Assembly: GCA_964481425.1 (NCBI GenBank)
Contig: CAYZTM010000001.1
Span: forward strand, 1-64,000
Reading direction: 5' to 3'
DNA: 64,000 bases
Origin: MKUN01 sp964481425
Lineage (GTDB): Bacteria > Bacteroidota > Bacteroidia > Chitinophagales > Chitinophagaceae
Both the position numbers and the translations under genes were made by a program. This document shows, piece by piece, positions 17,927 to 26,765 of the stretch; the first letter of the stretch is position 1, and every line of letters begins with the position of its first letter. Below the pieces are notes generated by a model. That model did no database searches. It was given only the letters and a program-made list of their open reading frames with translations, and was not told the DNA's origin.

Positions 17927-19030
17927 TTACTCCAGTCTTGTTTTAAAACGTACCAGGCTTATAACAATGAACACTATCGTAATGCCTGTTAGTATAAGAG
18001 TGTCCTTCATCACTGCACTAAAGCCCAATCCTTTTATCATTACCAGTCTTACAATGTCTATATACCATTTGGCAGGTACTATGTTAGAGATCACTTGCAA
18101 GATGACCGGCATATTTTCTATCGGGAAGACGAAGCCCGACAATAATATAGTGGGGAGCATCAGGGCCATCATAGATACAAGCATGGCAGCCTGCTGCGAT
18201 TGGGTAAGGGTAGAGATGGTAATACCCAACGATAATGATGTAATGATGAATAAAATGCTCTCCCCGATAAGCAAGGCGAGGTTACCGGACACAGGTACCC
18301 CCAGCACATATACCGATAAGAGTATGATGGAAATGATATTGATAAGTGATAACACCAGGTAGGGTATCACCTTTGATATGATGACCATATAGGCCTTTAC
18401 CGGTGAAACAAGCAGCACTTCCATGGTGCCCATTTCTTTTTCCCGAACAATGGATACCGATGTCATCATAGCAGAGATCAGCATCAATATCAAACCCATA
18501 ACGCCGGGTACGAAGTTGTAAGCGCTCACGAGGTTTGGATTGTAGAGCATGCGGGTATTCACTTTTACCTGGTAGGGCATATTGGCGCCAAGTATCTCAG
18601 ACTGGTATGCCATTATGATACTGCTGGCGTAGTTGGTAAGCGTGGTGGCCGTATTCAGGTCCGAAGCGTCTGCTATCAATTGCACCTCGGCATTATTCTC
18701 ATGCAGCAATGATTCCCTGAACCGGGGCGGGAAAACGATGACCATCTTTACTTTCCCTTTTTTGAATGAGCCCTCTATCTCTTCTTTGCTATGTAGGAAC
18801 TTCTCTATGTCGAAATATTTGCTTGAACCTATGCGCTGTATTATCTGTGTTGTGGCCATGTCTTTTGACTGGTCCCATATGGCTATGGAGGCGTTGTTCA
18901 CCTCGTTGGTCACTGCAAAACCGAACAGTATGATCTGCACTATAGGCATGCCAAGCAATATGAGCATGGTACGACGGTCACGAAAAATGTGATGGAACTC
19001 TTTGATGACAAATGATAATAATCGCTTCAT
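17927..19030 (-). CDS. ABC-2 type efflux permease (YbhS-like), first permease
   Basis: This 367-residue permease has the same plan as its neighbour: N-terminal helix (about 20-40), extracytoplasmic domain (about 42-170) and five C-terminal helices. Motifs are SIVREKEMGTMEVLLVSPV and LLSGFVFPIENMPVILQ. It starts three bases after the second ATPase gene ends. The pair of related but distinct permeases matches the YbhS/YbhR arrangement of E. coli YbhGFSR, a drug efflux system. Confidence 0.9.
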   Translation of the reverse strand: MKRLLSFVIKEFHHIFRDRRTMLILLGMPIVQIILFGFAVTNEVNNASIAIWDQSKDMATTQIIQRIGSSKYFDIEKFLHSKEEIEGSFKKGKVKMVIVFPPRFRESLLHENNAEVQLIADASDLNTATTLTNYASSIIMAYQSEILGANMPYQVKVNTRMLYNPNLVSAYNFVPGVMGLILMLISAMMTSVSIVREKEMGTMEVLLVSPVKAYMVIISKVIPYLVLSLINIISIILLSVYVLGVPVSGNLALLIGESILFIITSLSLGITISTLTQSQQAAMLVSMMALMLPTILLSGFVFPIENMPVILQVISNIVPAKWYIDIVRLVMIKGLGFSAVMKDTLILTGITIVFIVISLVRFKTRLE

Positions 19031-19033
19031 GTT

Positions 19034-19780
19034 TTAGTCTGCTTTTCTTGTCGCTGTTCTCGCCAGTTTATAGAATACTTCATCTATGCTTTCGGCCCCC
19101 ATCTGTTCTTTTAAGTTCCCGGGCGTGTTCAGTGCTCTTATTTCTCCATCCACCATTATGGTCACGCGGTCGCAATATTCTGCCTCGTCCATATAGTGTG
19201 TGGTAACGAATACAGTAATGCCATTATGTGCTGCTGCATAGATCATTTCCCAAAACTGCTTACGTGCCAGCGGGTCCACACCGCCCGTAGGCTCATCGAG
19301 AAAAACTATTTTGGGGTCGTGGAATATGGATATGGAGAATGCCAGCTTCTGTTTCCAGCCAAGAGGTAAGGAGTTGACAAGATCGTCGGCCTGTTCTTCC
19401 AGTTGCAGCTGTTGTAATTTCTCTTCCGTTTTTTGTTTTATGGTTTTCCGGTCCATGCCATAGATACCGGCAAAAAGCCGCATATTCTCTCTAACGGTCA
19501 GGTCGTCATACAGCGAGAATTTTTGGCTCATATAGCCTATGTTCTTTTTTATCTTTTCAGCCTGCTTATATACATCAAAGCCCGCCACTGTTGCCTCTCC
19601 CGATGTAGGCGCCAGCAGCCCGCACAGCATCCTGATAGCGGTTGTTTTACCTGCGCCGTTGGCACCAAGAAAACCGAATATTTCACCTTTGTTTACCTCA
19701 AAGCTTATCCCGTTCACCGCTGTGAAGCTGCCGAACTGTTTTGTCAGTTGTTGGGTAATAATGACCTTTTCGTTTTCCAT
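19034..19780 (-). CDS. Efflux ABC ATPase B, degenerate signature motif
   Basis: This 248-residue nucleotide-binding domain has Walker A GANGAGKT (39-46), Walker B VFLDEPTGGVDP with Glu163, and an intact H-loop His195 (TTHYMDEA). The signature motif is degenerate: SLPLGWKQK (137-145) replaces LSGGQ-type sequence. This resembles the second half of YbhF/RbbA-type tandem ATPases, here as a separate gene. It starts four bases after ATPase A ends. See ATPase A for the complementary defect. Confidence 0.9.
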   Translation of the reverse strand: MENEKVIITQQLTKQFGSFTAVNGISFEVNKGEIFGFLGANGAGKTTAIRMLCGLLAPTSGEATVAGFDVYKQAEKIKKNIGYMSQKFSLYDDLTVRENMRLFAGIYGMDRKTIKQKTEEKLQQLQLEEQADDLVNSLPLGWKQKLAFSISIFHDPKIVFLDEPTGGVDPLARKQFWEMIYAAAHNGITVFVTTHYMDEAEYCDRVTIMVDGEIRALNTPGNLKEQMGAESIDEVFYKLARTATRKAD

Positions 19781-19784
19781 TGCG

Positions 19785-20720
19785 TTAAGCTTTCTTCTTC
19801 ATCAGTGCGATAAAACTGTCTTCAATATTTGCTTTTATTGGTTTTACCTCCAGGCCTTTTTGGCCTTTCTGCTCCAGATATTGTTGCAATTCGCCCGCCT
19901 GCCCGGCTGTGTCGGGTATCACATGGTAATATGCACCGAAGGGGTAGGCTTCCTGTACAGATCTGTTGGCCCGCAGTTCATACAGCAGTTGGTACATATC
20001 GTCGGAGCGTACGGCAAGTAGCGGGCTGTCAAATTCACTGATTATTTGCTCCGGGCTGCTTACTGTCAGGATATTTCCGTTCTGTATCAGTGCTATCTTC
20101 TCGCACATATTTGCCTCATCCATGTATGCTGTTGATACCAGTATGGCAATGTCCTGTTCCTTGAGTTTTTTGATCATGTCCCAGAAGTCCCGTCGCGATA
20201 CGGGGTCTACACCGGTCGTCGGCTCGTCCAGAAAAAGGATGGATGGTTTGTGTATGAGTGCACAGCATAGTGCAAGCTTTTGTTTCATGCCACCGGATAG
20301 GGCCCCGGCCCTTCTTTTCTTGAAAGGTTCCAGTTGTACATATATCTCTTTGATCAGTTCATAATTCTTCTTTACAGTAGTGTTGAATATCGTAGCGAAG
20401 AAGTTCAGGTTCTCTTCTACCGTCAGGTCCTGGTACAATGAGAATTTCCCCGGCATGTAACCTACCCGGTCCCTTATCTTTCTATAGTCTTTCACTACGT
20501 CCATCCCTTCTACAGTTGCCCTGCCGCTATCTGCCAGCAGTACAGTTGTCAGTATCCGGAACAGCGTGGTCTTCCCTGCACCATCAGGACCGATGATGCC
20601 GAACAGTTCCCCTTTATCCACCGTAAATGAAACATCATCGAGGGCGGTTACCTTCTTCTCCTTTTTTTGTTCCTTTTGTACGTAGGTCTTGGTGATATGT
20701 TCTACACTGACTGCGCTCAT
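19785..20720 (-). CDS. Efflux ABC ATPase A, H-loop histidine missing
   Basis: This 311-residue ATPase has Walker A GPDGAGKT (44-51), a canonical signature LSGGMKQK (141-148) and Walker B LFLDEPTTGVDP. The H-loop reads STAYMDEA with Ala198 where histidine is expected. The C-terminal 90 residues are an extra domain typical of the first half of YbhF. With ATPase B it should form a heterodimer in which one composite site has all motifs (Walker A, B and H-loop of B plus the signature of A) and the other is defective in both. It begins one base after the hlyD-like gene ends. Confidence 0.9.
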   Translation of the reverse strand: MSAVSVEHITKTYVQKEQKKEKKVTALDDVSFTVDKGELFGIIGPDGAGKTTLFRILTTVLLADSGRATVEGMDVVKDYRKIRDRVGYMPGKFSLYQDLTVEENLNFFATIFNTTVKKNYELIKEIYVQLEPFKKRRAGALSGGMKQKLALCCALIHKPSILFLDEPTTGVDPVSRRDFWDMIKKLKEQDIAILVSTAYMDEANMCEKIALIQNGNILTVSSPEQIISEFDSPLLAVRSDDMYQLLYELRANRSVQEAYPFGAYYHVIPDTAGQAGELQQYLEQKGQKGLEVKPIKANIEDSFIALMKKKA

Positions 20721-20721
20721 C

Positions 20722-21618
20722 TTACTTGAATTTTATCTCGCCGTACATGCCTATTTTCAGGTAGCCATCGTTCTTTACATTTACTTTCACTGCATACACA
20801 AGATTGGCACGCTCATCTTTTGTCTGTATGGTCTTTGGGGTAAATTCTGCTTCACTGGCTATCCAGCTCACCCTGCCGGGCAGTTCCCGGTATGTCTTGG
20901 CTGTGCTATCCACATATACTTTTACATCCTGTCCCAGTTTTATCTGCGATAGTTGGTCGCCGGTCACGTAAACCCTCAGTATCATATTGTCCATGTCGGC
21001 TATGCGATATAGAGGTTTGCCTGTCATGGTCACTTCGTCCTGTTCTGCATATTTGGTGAGCACGGTACCATTAATGGGATTGGTAATAATACTGTTCTGC
21101 AATTGCTCGTCTATCTCCTGTATCTGGGCATATACCGGCCTGGTCTGGGCTTCTATGCCACGGGCACTTTTTGAAACTGTGGATGTTTGTGCATCCAACT
21201 GCTTTTGAAGCACTTTTAAGTGTTCATTGATATCATCCAACTGTTTTTGGGGTACGGCATCCGCCTGCACCAGGTTCTCTATCCTGCGTTTCTCTGTTTC
21301 CGTATTGGTTATCTGTTGTTCTATTGCAGCTATTTGCTCGCTTACATTTGGCTTGGTCACAGTAATGGCCCTGCTGCTTGCTTGTAATTGTTGTTTGCGC
21401 CAGTGCAGTTGGGTAGTGTCTATATAGCCAACTATTGCGCCTGCCTGCAATTTTTCGCCCTCGTGCACATCAAACTGTAATATTTTCCCGTTCCCCTGCG
21501 CAGATACGATCACTTCTGTTGATTCGAACATGCCCGAAGCATCGAACTGGTCCTTGTCACCCGCGCATGATGCCAATAAGATCATGGGCGCCAGTAGTAA
21601 CTTATAAGAGTGTCTCAT
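20722..21618 (-). CDS. HlyD/YbhG-family efflux adaptor lipoprotein
   Basis: This 298-residue periplasmic adaptor has a lipoprotein signal, with lipobox LLASC placing the lipid anchor at about Cys18. It has a split biotinyl-lipoyl domain (GKILQFDVHEGEKLQAGAIV about 44-63 and the matching half after 185), a long coiled-coil hairpin between about 75 and 180 rich in Gln, and a C-terminal beta-barrel. It bridges the inner-membrane ABC permeases and the outer-membrane TolC channel. It is third in the operon, between tolC and ATPase A. Confidence 0.9.
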   Translation of the reverse strand: MRHSYKLLLAPMILLASCAGDKDQFDASGMFESTEVIVSAQGNGKILQFDVHEGEKLQAGAIVGYIDTTQLHWRKQQLQASSRAITVTKPNVSEQIAAIEQQITNTETEKRRIENLVQADAVPQKQLDDINEHLKVLQKQLDAQTSTVSKSARGIEAQTRPVYAQIQEIDEQLQNSIITNPINGTVLTKYAEQDEVTMTGKPLYRIADMDNMILRVYVTGDQLSQIKLGQDVKVYVDSTAKTYRELPGRVSWIASEAEFTPKTIQTKDERANLVYAVKVNVKNDGYLKIGMYGEIKFK

Positions 21619-21638
21619 TTTTATGTATTGTCGTTTTA

Positions 21639-22955
21639 TTATTGAAATAATGTGCCTGATACTTCCAATAGTTTTTTATAAGCGGCCATAGCATCTGCTT
21701 TGGAGAATGCATAGTTCAGCCGGGCGTGCAGTTGTTCTATATCTGCATCCAGCAGTTCCTGTGTAGTGGCCACCTTGTTATCATATTTGCTTTGGGTAAC
21801 CCGGTAATTTTCTTTGGCTTCGCTAAGGGCATCTGCAAATACTTCTATTTTCTGCACGCTCAGCAGGTAATTCTTATAGGCCTGGTGTGCCTGCAGCCTT
21901 ACTGCATCACTCAGCATCTTTTCACCTATTACGGCCTGGTCTCTCCTTGCTTCAGCCTGCATTACTTTGGCTTTCGTTTTCCACAGCGAGCCTATATTGT
22001 ATTGCAGCCCTACACCGGCGCCCAGCGCATTGGTCACTGTCAGTAGCTTATGGACGTCAGCCGCAATGTAGTTGCCGGTAAGGGCCAGGCTGGGGTAATA
22101 CTCTCCTTTTGTAGCTTTTATGCTGCCGCTTGCTGCATTTTCTCTTTCCTGCATCGCTGCTATATCGTTCCTGTTCGCTATGGCCTTGCCTTCCCAACTG
22201 TCTATCGTGCCTGCGTCTGTGGGGTATTGCAGGCTGTTACTATCCGTTTCCAGCCGGGTGTCTTCGGCCAGGCCCAGCATCAGGTCCATATTCACTGTGG
22301 CAATATCGAGGTTGTTTTGGGCATCCAGCAGCGATAGCCTGATGTTTGATTCCTGCAGTTGAGCCTTCAAAACATCGTTATGTATCATTGTACCGTTCTT
22401 TTCAAAAGCACGAAAGTCCTGTACCCTTTTCTGGCTTTGTTTCAGACTTTCCCCGATTACAGTTACCGACTGGCCAGCCTTATACAGGTTGCAATAAGCT
22501 GATACGATATTTTGTATCACAGCCTGTGAGTCTTTTGCGGCGTCCAGCATGGTAGCTTTCAACAGGTACTTCTGCGATTCTACCCCGTACTTTATCCTGA
22601 AACCCGAGAACAACGGTATGGACGCGCTGGCTATCCCATACGCAACATGATCGACCTTTACGTTAGAGAACAGGCCGGCTGCCTGTGGCGATGCACTGAG
22701 TTGCAGGTCCACTTTTGGGTTGGCCATTTGCAGGTAGGAGCCAGATACCTTCAGGTCGGGTAGCCGGTTGTTCTTCATTTCGCTCAGCCTGCCCGAGGCC
22801 TCTTTTATTTTTGCCTGGTTCAGTTGCAATTGTTTGCTGTTTTTCAGTCCTAGTCTTATAGCTTCATCAAGGCTTAGTTTTTGTGTGCCTTGCGCAGCAG
22901 CATCTATTACAAGAGGCAGCAGCGCAGCTATAAGTATCCATATCCTGTATCTCAT
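21639..22955 (-). CDS. TolC-family outer membrane efflux protein
   Basis: This 438-residue protein has a signal peptide (about 1-21, ending DAAAQG) and two long helical repeats characteristic of outer membrane efflux proteins. Each repeat begins with a motif such as LSLDEAIRLGLKNSKQLQL (about 26-44) or the later LTGNYIAADV region. It forms the outer-membrane exit duct of the tripartite pump encoded in this operon. It begins 10 bases after the TetR gene ends. Confidence 0.9.
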   Translation of the reverse strand: MRYRIWILIAALLPLVIDAAAQGTQKLSLDEAIRLGLKNSKQLQLNQAKIKEASGRLSEMKNNRLPDLKVSGSYLQMANPKVDLQLSASPQAAGLFSNVKVDHVAYGIASASIPLFSGFRIKYGVESQKYLLKATMLDAAKDSQAVIQNIVSAYCNLYKAGQSVTVIGESLKQSQKRVQDFRAFEKNGTMIHNDVLKAQLQESNIRLSLLDAQNNLDIATVNMDLMLGLAEDTRLETDSNSLQYPTDAGTIDSWEGKAIANRNDIAAMQERENAASGSIKATKGEYYPSLALTGNYIAADVHKLLTVTNALGAGVGLQYNIGSLWKTKAKVMQAEARRDQAVIGEKMLSDAVRLQAHQAYKNYLLSVQKIEVFADALSEAKENYRVTQSKYDNKVATTQELLDADIEQLHARLNYAFSKADAMAAYKKLLEVSGTLFQ

Positions 22956-22965
22956 AATACTGGTT

Positions 22966-23583
22966 TTAACTATTGGGTATTTTTATCGAGTTAATGATCG
23001 TATCGGTCACTACTTTCTTACGTTCGGCTATGAAAGCAGCATATACCGGGTCGCTTATGCCTAATATGGCATGCATCATCGGCTTAGCAATAAAGGGAAA
23101 CAGGCAGAGCGATATGATATTGATCAGCAGGTGCAGCGGTTGTATAGGGCGTATCTTACCCGCCTGCACGGCCCCTTGTAGCTCCATAATGAACTTACCC
23201 AGATCAGGCTTTTGTTTTACCGCACCCAGCAGTTCATGCACCTTATCGGGGTTTTGGTTCAGCTCATGTATCACGAAGGTGGGCAGGTAGGGGTGGGCTA
23301 TTGCAAAATCTATATAATGGGATATTACATTTTCGATCTTACCGAATAGGGTCTCATCGCTGTTCAATATCTCCTGCACATTAGGGAATACCCTTTCAAT
23401 GGCCGCTGTAAATATCTTTTCAAACAGTTTTTCTTTCGTTCTGAAATAGTAATGTAACAGGGTCCGGTTGATGCCTGCTTCATCTGCTATATCCTGCAGC
23501 CGTACTGCTGCGTAGCCCTTTCGGGTGAACAATCCTCTTGCTGCCTCCAGTATTATTTGTTCGGTCTGCTTGTCTTTGTTCAT
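22966..23583 (-). CDS. TetR/AcrR-family regulator of the efflux operon
   Basis: Starting from the ATG at 23583 this is a 205-residue repressor. An in-frame GTG three codons upstream is possible but would lie inside the repeat that may be the operator. The N-terminal helix-turn-helix covers about residues 5-50 (QDIADEAGINRTLLHYYFRT), and the rest is an all-helical ligand-binding domain. It heads the operon, like CecR for ybhGFSR in E. coli. Autoregulation and derepression by a pump substrate are likely but inferred. Confidence 0.88.
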   Translation of the reverse strand: MNKDKQTEQIILEAARGLFTRKGYAAVRLQDIADEAGINRTLLHYYFRTKEKLFEKIFTAAIERVFPNVQEILNSDETLFGKIENVISHYIDFAIAHPYLPTFVIHELNQNPDKVHELLGAVKQKPDLGKFIMELQGAVQAGKIRPIQPLHLLINIISLCLFPFIAKPMMHAILGISDPVYAAFIAERKKVVTDTIINSIKIPNS

Positions 23584-23586
23584 TAT

Positions 23587-23612
23587 TAACACTAATGTTT
23601 AACACAAATGTC
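23587..23612. promoter_or_regulatory. Candidate TetR operator repeats
   Basis: Just upstream of the tetR start are two 11-base direct copies, AACACTAATGT (23588-23598) and AACACAAATGT (23601-23611). The first also forms an imperfect inverted repeat, TTAACA...TGTTTAA. Position against the start codon suits a repressor site. No binding data can be read from sequence. Confidence 0.3.
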
Positions 23613-23805
23613 AAATTCGAAACAAAGCTATAAAAAATATTATTTGGCGAACAAATTTTTTTACTGGCTACTGGAATAAATTAATTAATATATATACTGT
23701 GCCTGTATTTATTGCCGTTGTCAAAATGCAAAACATTCACAAATCGGGCAAAATCGGCACGATATATGGGAACTGATAGGTATTCTTGGGTATATTGCAT
23801 TAAGT

Positions 23806-24312
23806 ATGAAACAAATGAGAAAAATAATCACCGTATTAGTTACCTCTATATTCCTCTGTAGTTATAGCGCAGGTGCACAGGAAGTGAAGAATGGCCTTAC
23901 CTGGTACACTGATGTCCAGAAGGTCTATGAGTTGTCGACAAAAACGAAAAAGCCTGTATTTGCCTTCTTCACCGGCAGTGACTGGTGCGGCTGGTGCCAC
24001 AGGCTTGAGGCCAATGTGCTGACCAAACCCGGCTTTATTGACTGGGCCAAAAAGAATGTAATACTGCTGGAACTCGACTTTCCCCGGCATAAAAAACTAC
24101 CTGATGAGCTGGCCAAGCAGAATAATGAACTCCTCCAGTTCTTCCAGGTGCGCGGTTTCCCGACAGTTTGGGTATTCAATATGATCAAGGACAAGACGGC
24201 CAATAAATTCAGTATCTCGGCACTTGGTTCATTGGGCTATCCTACTTGTGAAGCGGGTAAGGAAGAGGCGACCTTCCTTGCAAATGCGAATAAGATTTTA
24301 AAGAATAAGTAA
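23806..24312 (+). CDS. Exported thioredoxin-like protein
   Basis: This 168-residue protein has a signal peptide (about 1-25, ending SAGAQ) and a thioredoxin fold with the active site CGWC (Cys61 and Cys64) in the context TGSDWCGWCHRLEANVL. That context is typical of the thioredoxin_7/DUF255-like group rather than classic thioredoxin. RGFPTVWVFN supplies the cis-proline (about residue 122). It probably reduces or isomerises disulfides in the periplasm. It is divergent from the efflux operon, 222 bases away, and clpP follows 56 bases downstream. Confidence 0.82.
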   Translation: MKQMRKIITVLVTSIFLCSYSAGAQEVKNGLTWYTDVQKVYELSTKTKKPVFAFFTGSDWCGWCHRLEANVLTKPGFIDWAKKNVILLELDFPRHKKLPDELAKQNNELLQFFQVRGFPTVWVFNMIKDKTANKFSISALGSLGYPTCEAGKEEATFLANANKILKNK

Positions 24313-24368
24313 ATTTTGCAGCCGTATGGCGTAACTGTGGACTATACTCCAGCCCTTATACTTGCTGT

Positions 24369-24938
24369 ATGGAACAAACAGAAGCAGGTATATACTTACC
24401 CGAAAACTACAAGCTGCGTTACAAGCTTCTTGAAGAAAGGAAAATATTTCTTTGGGGGCCGGTAGAGGATATTAACTCCAGGATCATCGTAGAGCAATTA
24501 CTTTACCTGGAGGCGCAGCAAGCCGGGGTTCCTGTTCATTTATATATCAATAGTCCCGGTGGTATGGTGACAGGTGGCAATGCCATATATGATCTTATGC
24601 AGGCCATATCTTCTCCTGTTTACACTTATTGCATCGGTTTAGCTGCCAGCATGGCTTCAATCCTTTTGTCGGGTGGTGCAAAGGGAAACAGGTACATATA
24701 TCCAAAGGCTGAGGTGATGATACATCAGCCATCGATGGGTAGTTTCCAGGGCAATTCAGCAGATATAGAAATAAACGCCCGGCAGGTTATCAAGGCTAAA
24801 GAACAGAGTGCAGCAACCTTAGCCGCCAACTGCGGCCAAACTAAGGAGAAGATACTTAAGGATTTTGACCGCGATTACTGGATGACTGCAGGGGAGGCCA
24901 TTGCCTATGGTATTGTGGACCAGGTAACGCCGGCTTAG
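24369..24938 (+). CDS. clpP: ClpP-family serine protease
   Basis: This 189-residue protein forms the proteolytic chamber of Clp proteases. The catalytic triad is recognisable as Ser94 (GLAASMAS), His119 (VMIHQPS) and an Asp in DFDRDYW, most likely Asp165. The oxyanion-strand motif YINSPGGMVTGG lies about 59-70. No clpX is adjacent, and the sequence diverges enough from housekeeping ClpP that it may be a second copy. Its stop overlaps the convergent merR gene by four bases. Confidence 0.88.
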   Translation: MEQTEAGIYLPENYKLRYKLLEERKIFLWGPVEDINSRIIVEQLLYLEAQQAGVPVHLYINSPGGMVTGGNAIYDLMQAISSPVYTYCIGLAASMASILLSGGAKGNRYIYPKAEVMIHQPSMGSFQGNSADIEINARQVIKAKEQSAATLAANCGQTKEKILKDFDRDYWMTAGEAIAYGIVDQVTPA

Positions 24939-25333
24939 GCAGCCTGTTTCATTTCGGGGAGCCTGATGATATGACCGCTCTTTTTTGCAAGAAGTTGTTG
25001 CCTTTCCCGGTTCAATTGCAGCTTCATGGCATGGAGTTCTTCTATCCGGGCATCCATACCTGTTATTTTTCTTTCCATTACTTCTAATAGTTTTGCTACG
25101 TCCAGTACTTGTATGGATTGCAATATTAGTAGCTCTCTTATTTCTTCGAGCGTAAAGCCCAGTTCTTTGTATTTACGGATGGTCTTGAGCAGATATACCA
25201 GTTCCTCTGGGTAGTCCTTATAGTTGGTATCGAGCCTTTTCTTTTTAGGCAATGCGATCAGGCCTATCTTTTCATAATAGCGTATCGTGTCTTTAGAAAA
25301 ACCTGTGCGTTTGGATAACTGGCCTATTAGCAT
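24935..25333 (-). CDS. MerR-family transcriptional regulator
   Basis: This 132-residue regulator has the N-terminal winged helix (MLIGQLSKRTGFSKDTIRYYEKIGLI) and the following wing and helix (KYKELGFTLEEIRELL). A dimerisation coiled coil occupies about 80-115. The C-terminus has no conserved cysteines, so a metal or redox signal is not indicated. The next gene upstream on the same strand is the DUF523 protein, 25 bases away. Confidence 0.85.
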   Translation of the reverse strand: MLIGQLSKRTGFSKDTIRYYEKIGLIALPKKKRLDTNYKDYPEELVYLLKTIRKYKELGFTLEEIRELLILQSIQVLDVAKLLEVMERKITGMDARIEELHAMKLQLNRERQQLLAKKSGHIIRLPEMKQAA

Positions 25334-25358
25334 ACTGTGAAGTTACATGTTTTCTGCA

Positions 25359-25979
25359 CTAGGTTTTAAAATAGCTTTTGTACCAATCGGTTTCGTGATG
25401 GTCCTTCTTACTCGGGTCGATGAGATGCGAGCTGTCTATTTTTGAATACAGTATTTCAAGCGAAGCCAGGTCGCGCTGGCTGATAACTTTGAAACCATTC
25501 CGCATCAACTGCGCGGCACATACTCCGGCTCCTACCTGGTATACCTTGTTCCCGGCAAACCTGTTACCTTCATAGATCACCTGGCTGCCGCAAGCGGCGC
25601 TTATATCCATCATCACAGCCAGTTCTATATCTTCCTGCCGGGCTATTTGCAGCATCTTTTCCGATGCCTTTATCATACCCTCGCTCCAGTCCTTCCCACT
25701 TTCGCTCAGTACCTTCGCTTTGCCTGCAAGCACATCCATGCCGGTACCTCCATGTATATCACACATCTCTCTCGGTGTACCGAATGAAAAGTCCTCGGGG
25801 CAAAAACGCACGATCCTTACATTCTCATAGCCTAACAATTTCAGGGCCGTAGGGTAGCTGCCATTCGCAGTTCCGTCGTAACCGCAGGTTACTCCCGTAA
25901 GACATGCGCTCATTAATATTCTGAGAGGATTGTCCCGGGTGGGAACCCGTAGTTGTTGCAGGTAGGCTATGTCTGTCAT
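25359..25979 (-). CDS. DUF523/TudS-like desulfidase family protein
   Basis: This 206-residue protein carries the cysteine pattern of DUF523: SACLTGVTCGYDG (Cys26, Cys32), VRFCPED (Cys60), EMCD (Cys73) and DISAACGSQVIYEG (Cys130). Characterised members (TudS) use a [4Fe-4S] cluster to remove sulfur from 2-thiouracil. The usual SPSCG block reads SAACG here, so the activity is not certain. It probably shares a transcript with merR, whose gene follows 25 bases downstream. Confidence 0.75.
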   Translation of the reverse strand: MTDIAYLQQLRVPTRDNPLRILMSACLTGVTCGYDGTANGSYPTALKLLGYENVRIVRFCPEDFSFGTPREMCDIHGGTGMDVLAGKAKVLSESGKDWSEGMIKASEKMLQIARQEDIELAVMMDISAACGSQVIYEGNRFAGNKVYQVGAGVCAAQLMRNGFKVISQRDLASLEILYSKIDSSHLIDPSKKDHHETDWYKSYFKT

Positions 25980-26099
25980 GGTTGAAAATATTTGTAGGGT
26001 GTTTAAAGATAAAAAAGTATAGTGATCATTTTTATCGCAAATTATTTCCCCTTTACCCCATATTTATTTCCCGGGTTGTGTAAATATTAATTTTGGTAT

Positions 26100-26753
26100 G
26101 TGCTTACTTCCGCTACATATCATTCCCGGTTTATAAAGGCAGATGCCAGGCTAAACGAATCTGTTGCGGATTGTTCTGTCTATGTTTCAGCATTGGATGA
26201 GATCGTTATTATTCGTGATGTTTTTTTAGCTCAGGGTTCCGGTATCGATTTAGACCTGATTCCCGGGTATCAGAATATTTTGTTACCAATTGTCGGAACA
26301 ATGACGGTTATGGGCAGCGATGAACCATCCAAACAAATAGGCCCGGGTATCGTATCCCGCTCTGCAAATGGTGCAGGAAAAATCGTTGTGAAGAATATAC
26401 ATCCGGAAGAGACTATTAATTTCCTGCACATCTGTATCAAAAAAAATAGTGAGGCTAACTATAGCAGACCGGATGATGCAGTACTGGACATAACAGTAAA
26501 GAATAAACTAATGGCAGGTTCAGGTTTTGCCGGTAATATAAGAGTAGGTGTGTATGATAGCAGGGTAAAAGATGTGGTACATACTGCACAAAAGGACGGA
26601 GGACTGGCAGCATATATAATCAATGGTTCTTTCGAGGTTGATGGGCGCCTGATGGAGTATAGGGATGGGCTCCTTTTGCGTGATGTTGCGGAGGCAGACT
26701 TTGAAGCCCTATCGGAGATAGCCATAATATTATTAATTGATTATTCACTTTAA
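26100..26753 (+). CDS. Pirin-like cupin protein
   Basis: This 217-residue two-domain cupin resembles pirin/quercetinase-like proteins, with a strand pattern around IPGYQNILLPIVGTMTVMG and a C-terminal cupin (about 130-217, AAYIINGSFEVDGRLMEYRDGLLLRD). The histidine-rich metal motif of classical pirins (HPHxGF) is not evident, so metal binding is doubtful. The start is GTG at 26100. TAATTTTG at 26088-26095 fits a -7 element so close that the message might be almost leaderless. It lies 12 bases before the intradiol dioxygenase-like gene. Confidence 0.65.
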   Translation: MLTSATYHSRFIKADARLNESVADCSVYVSALDEIVIIRDVFLAQGSGIDLDLIPGYQNILLPIVGTMTVMGSDEPSKQIGPGIVSRSANGAGKIVVKNIHPEETINFLHICIKKNSEANYSRPDDAVLDITVKNKLMAGSGFAGNIRVGVYDSRVKDVVHTAQKDGGLAAYIINGSFEVDGRLMEYRDGLLLRDVAEADFEALSEIAIILLIDYSL

Positions 26754-26765
26754 ATACCAAAGTAT

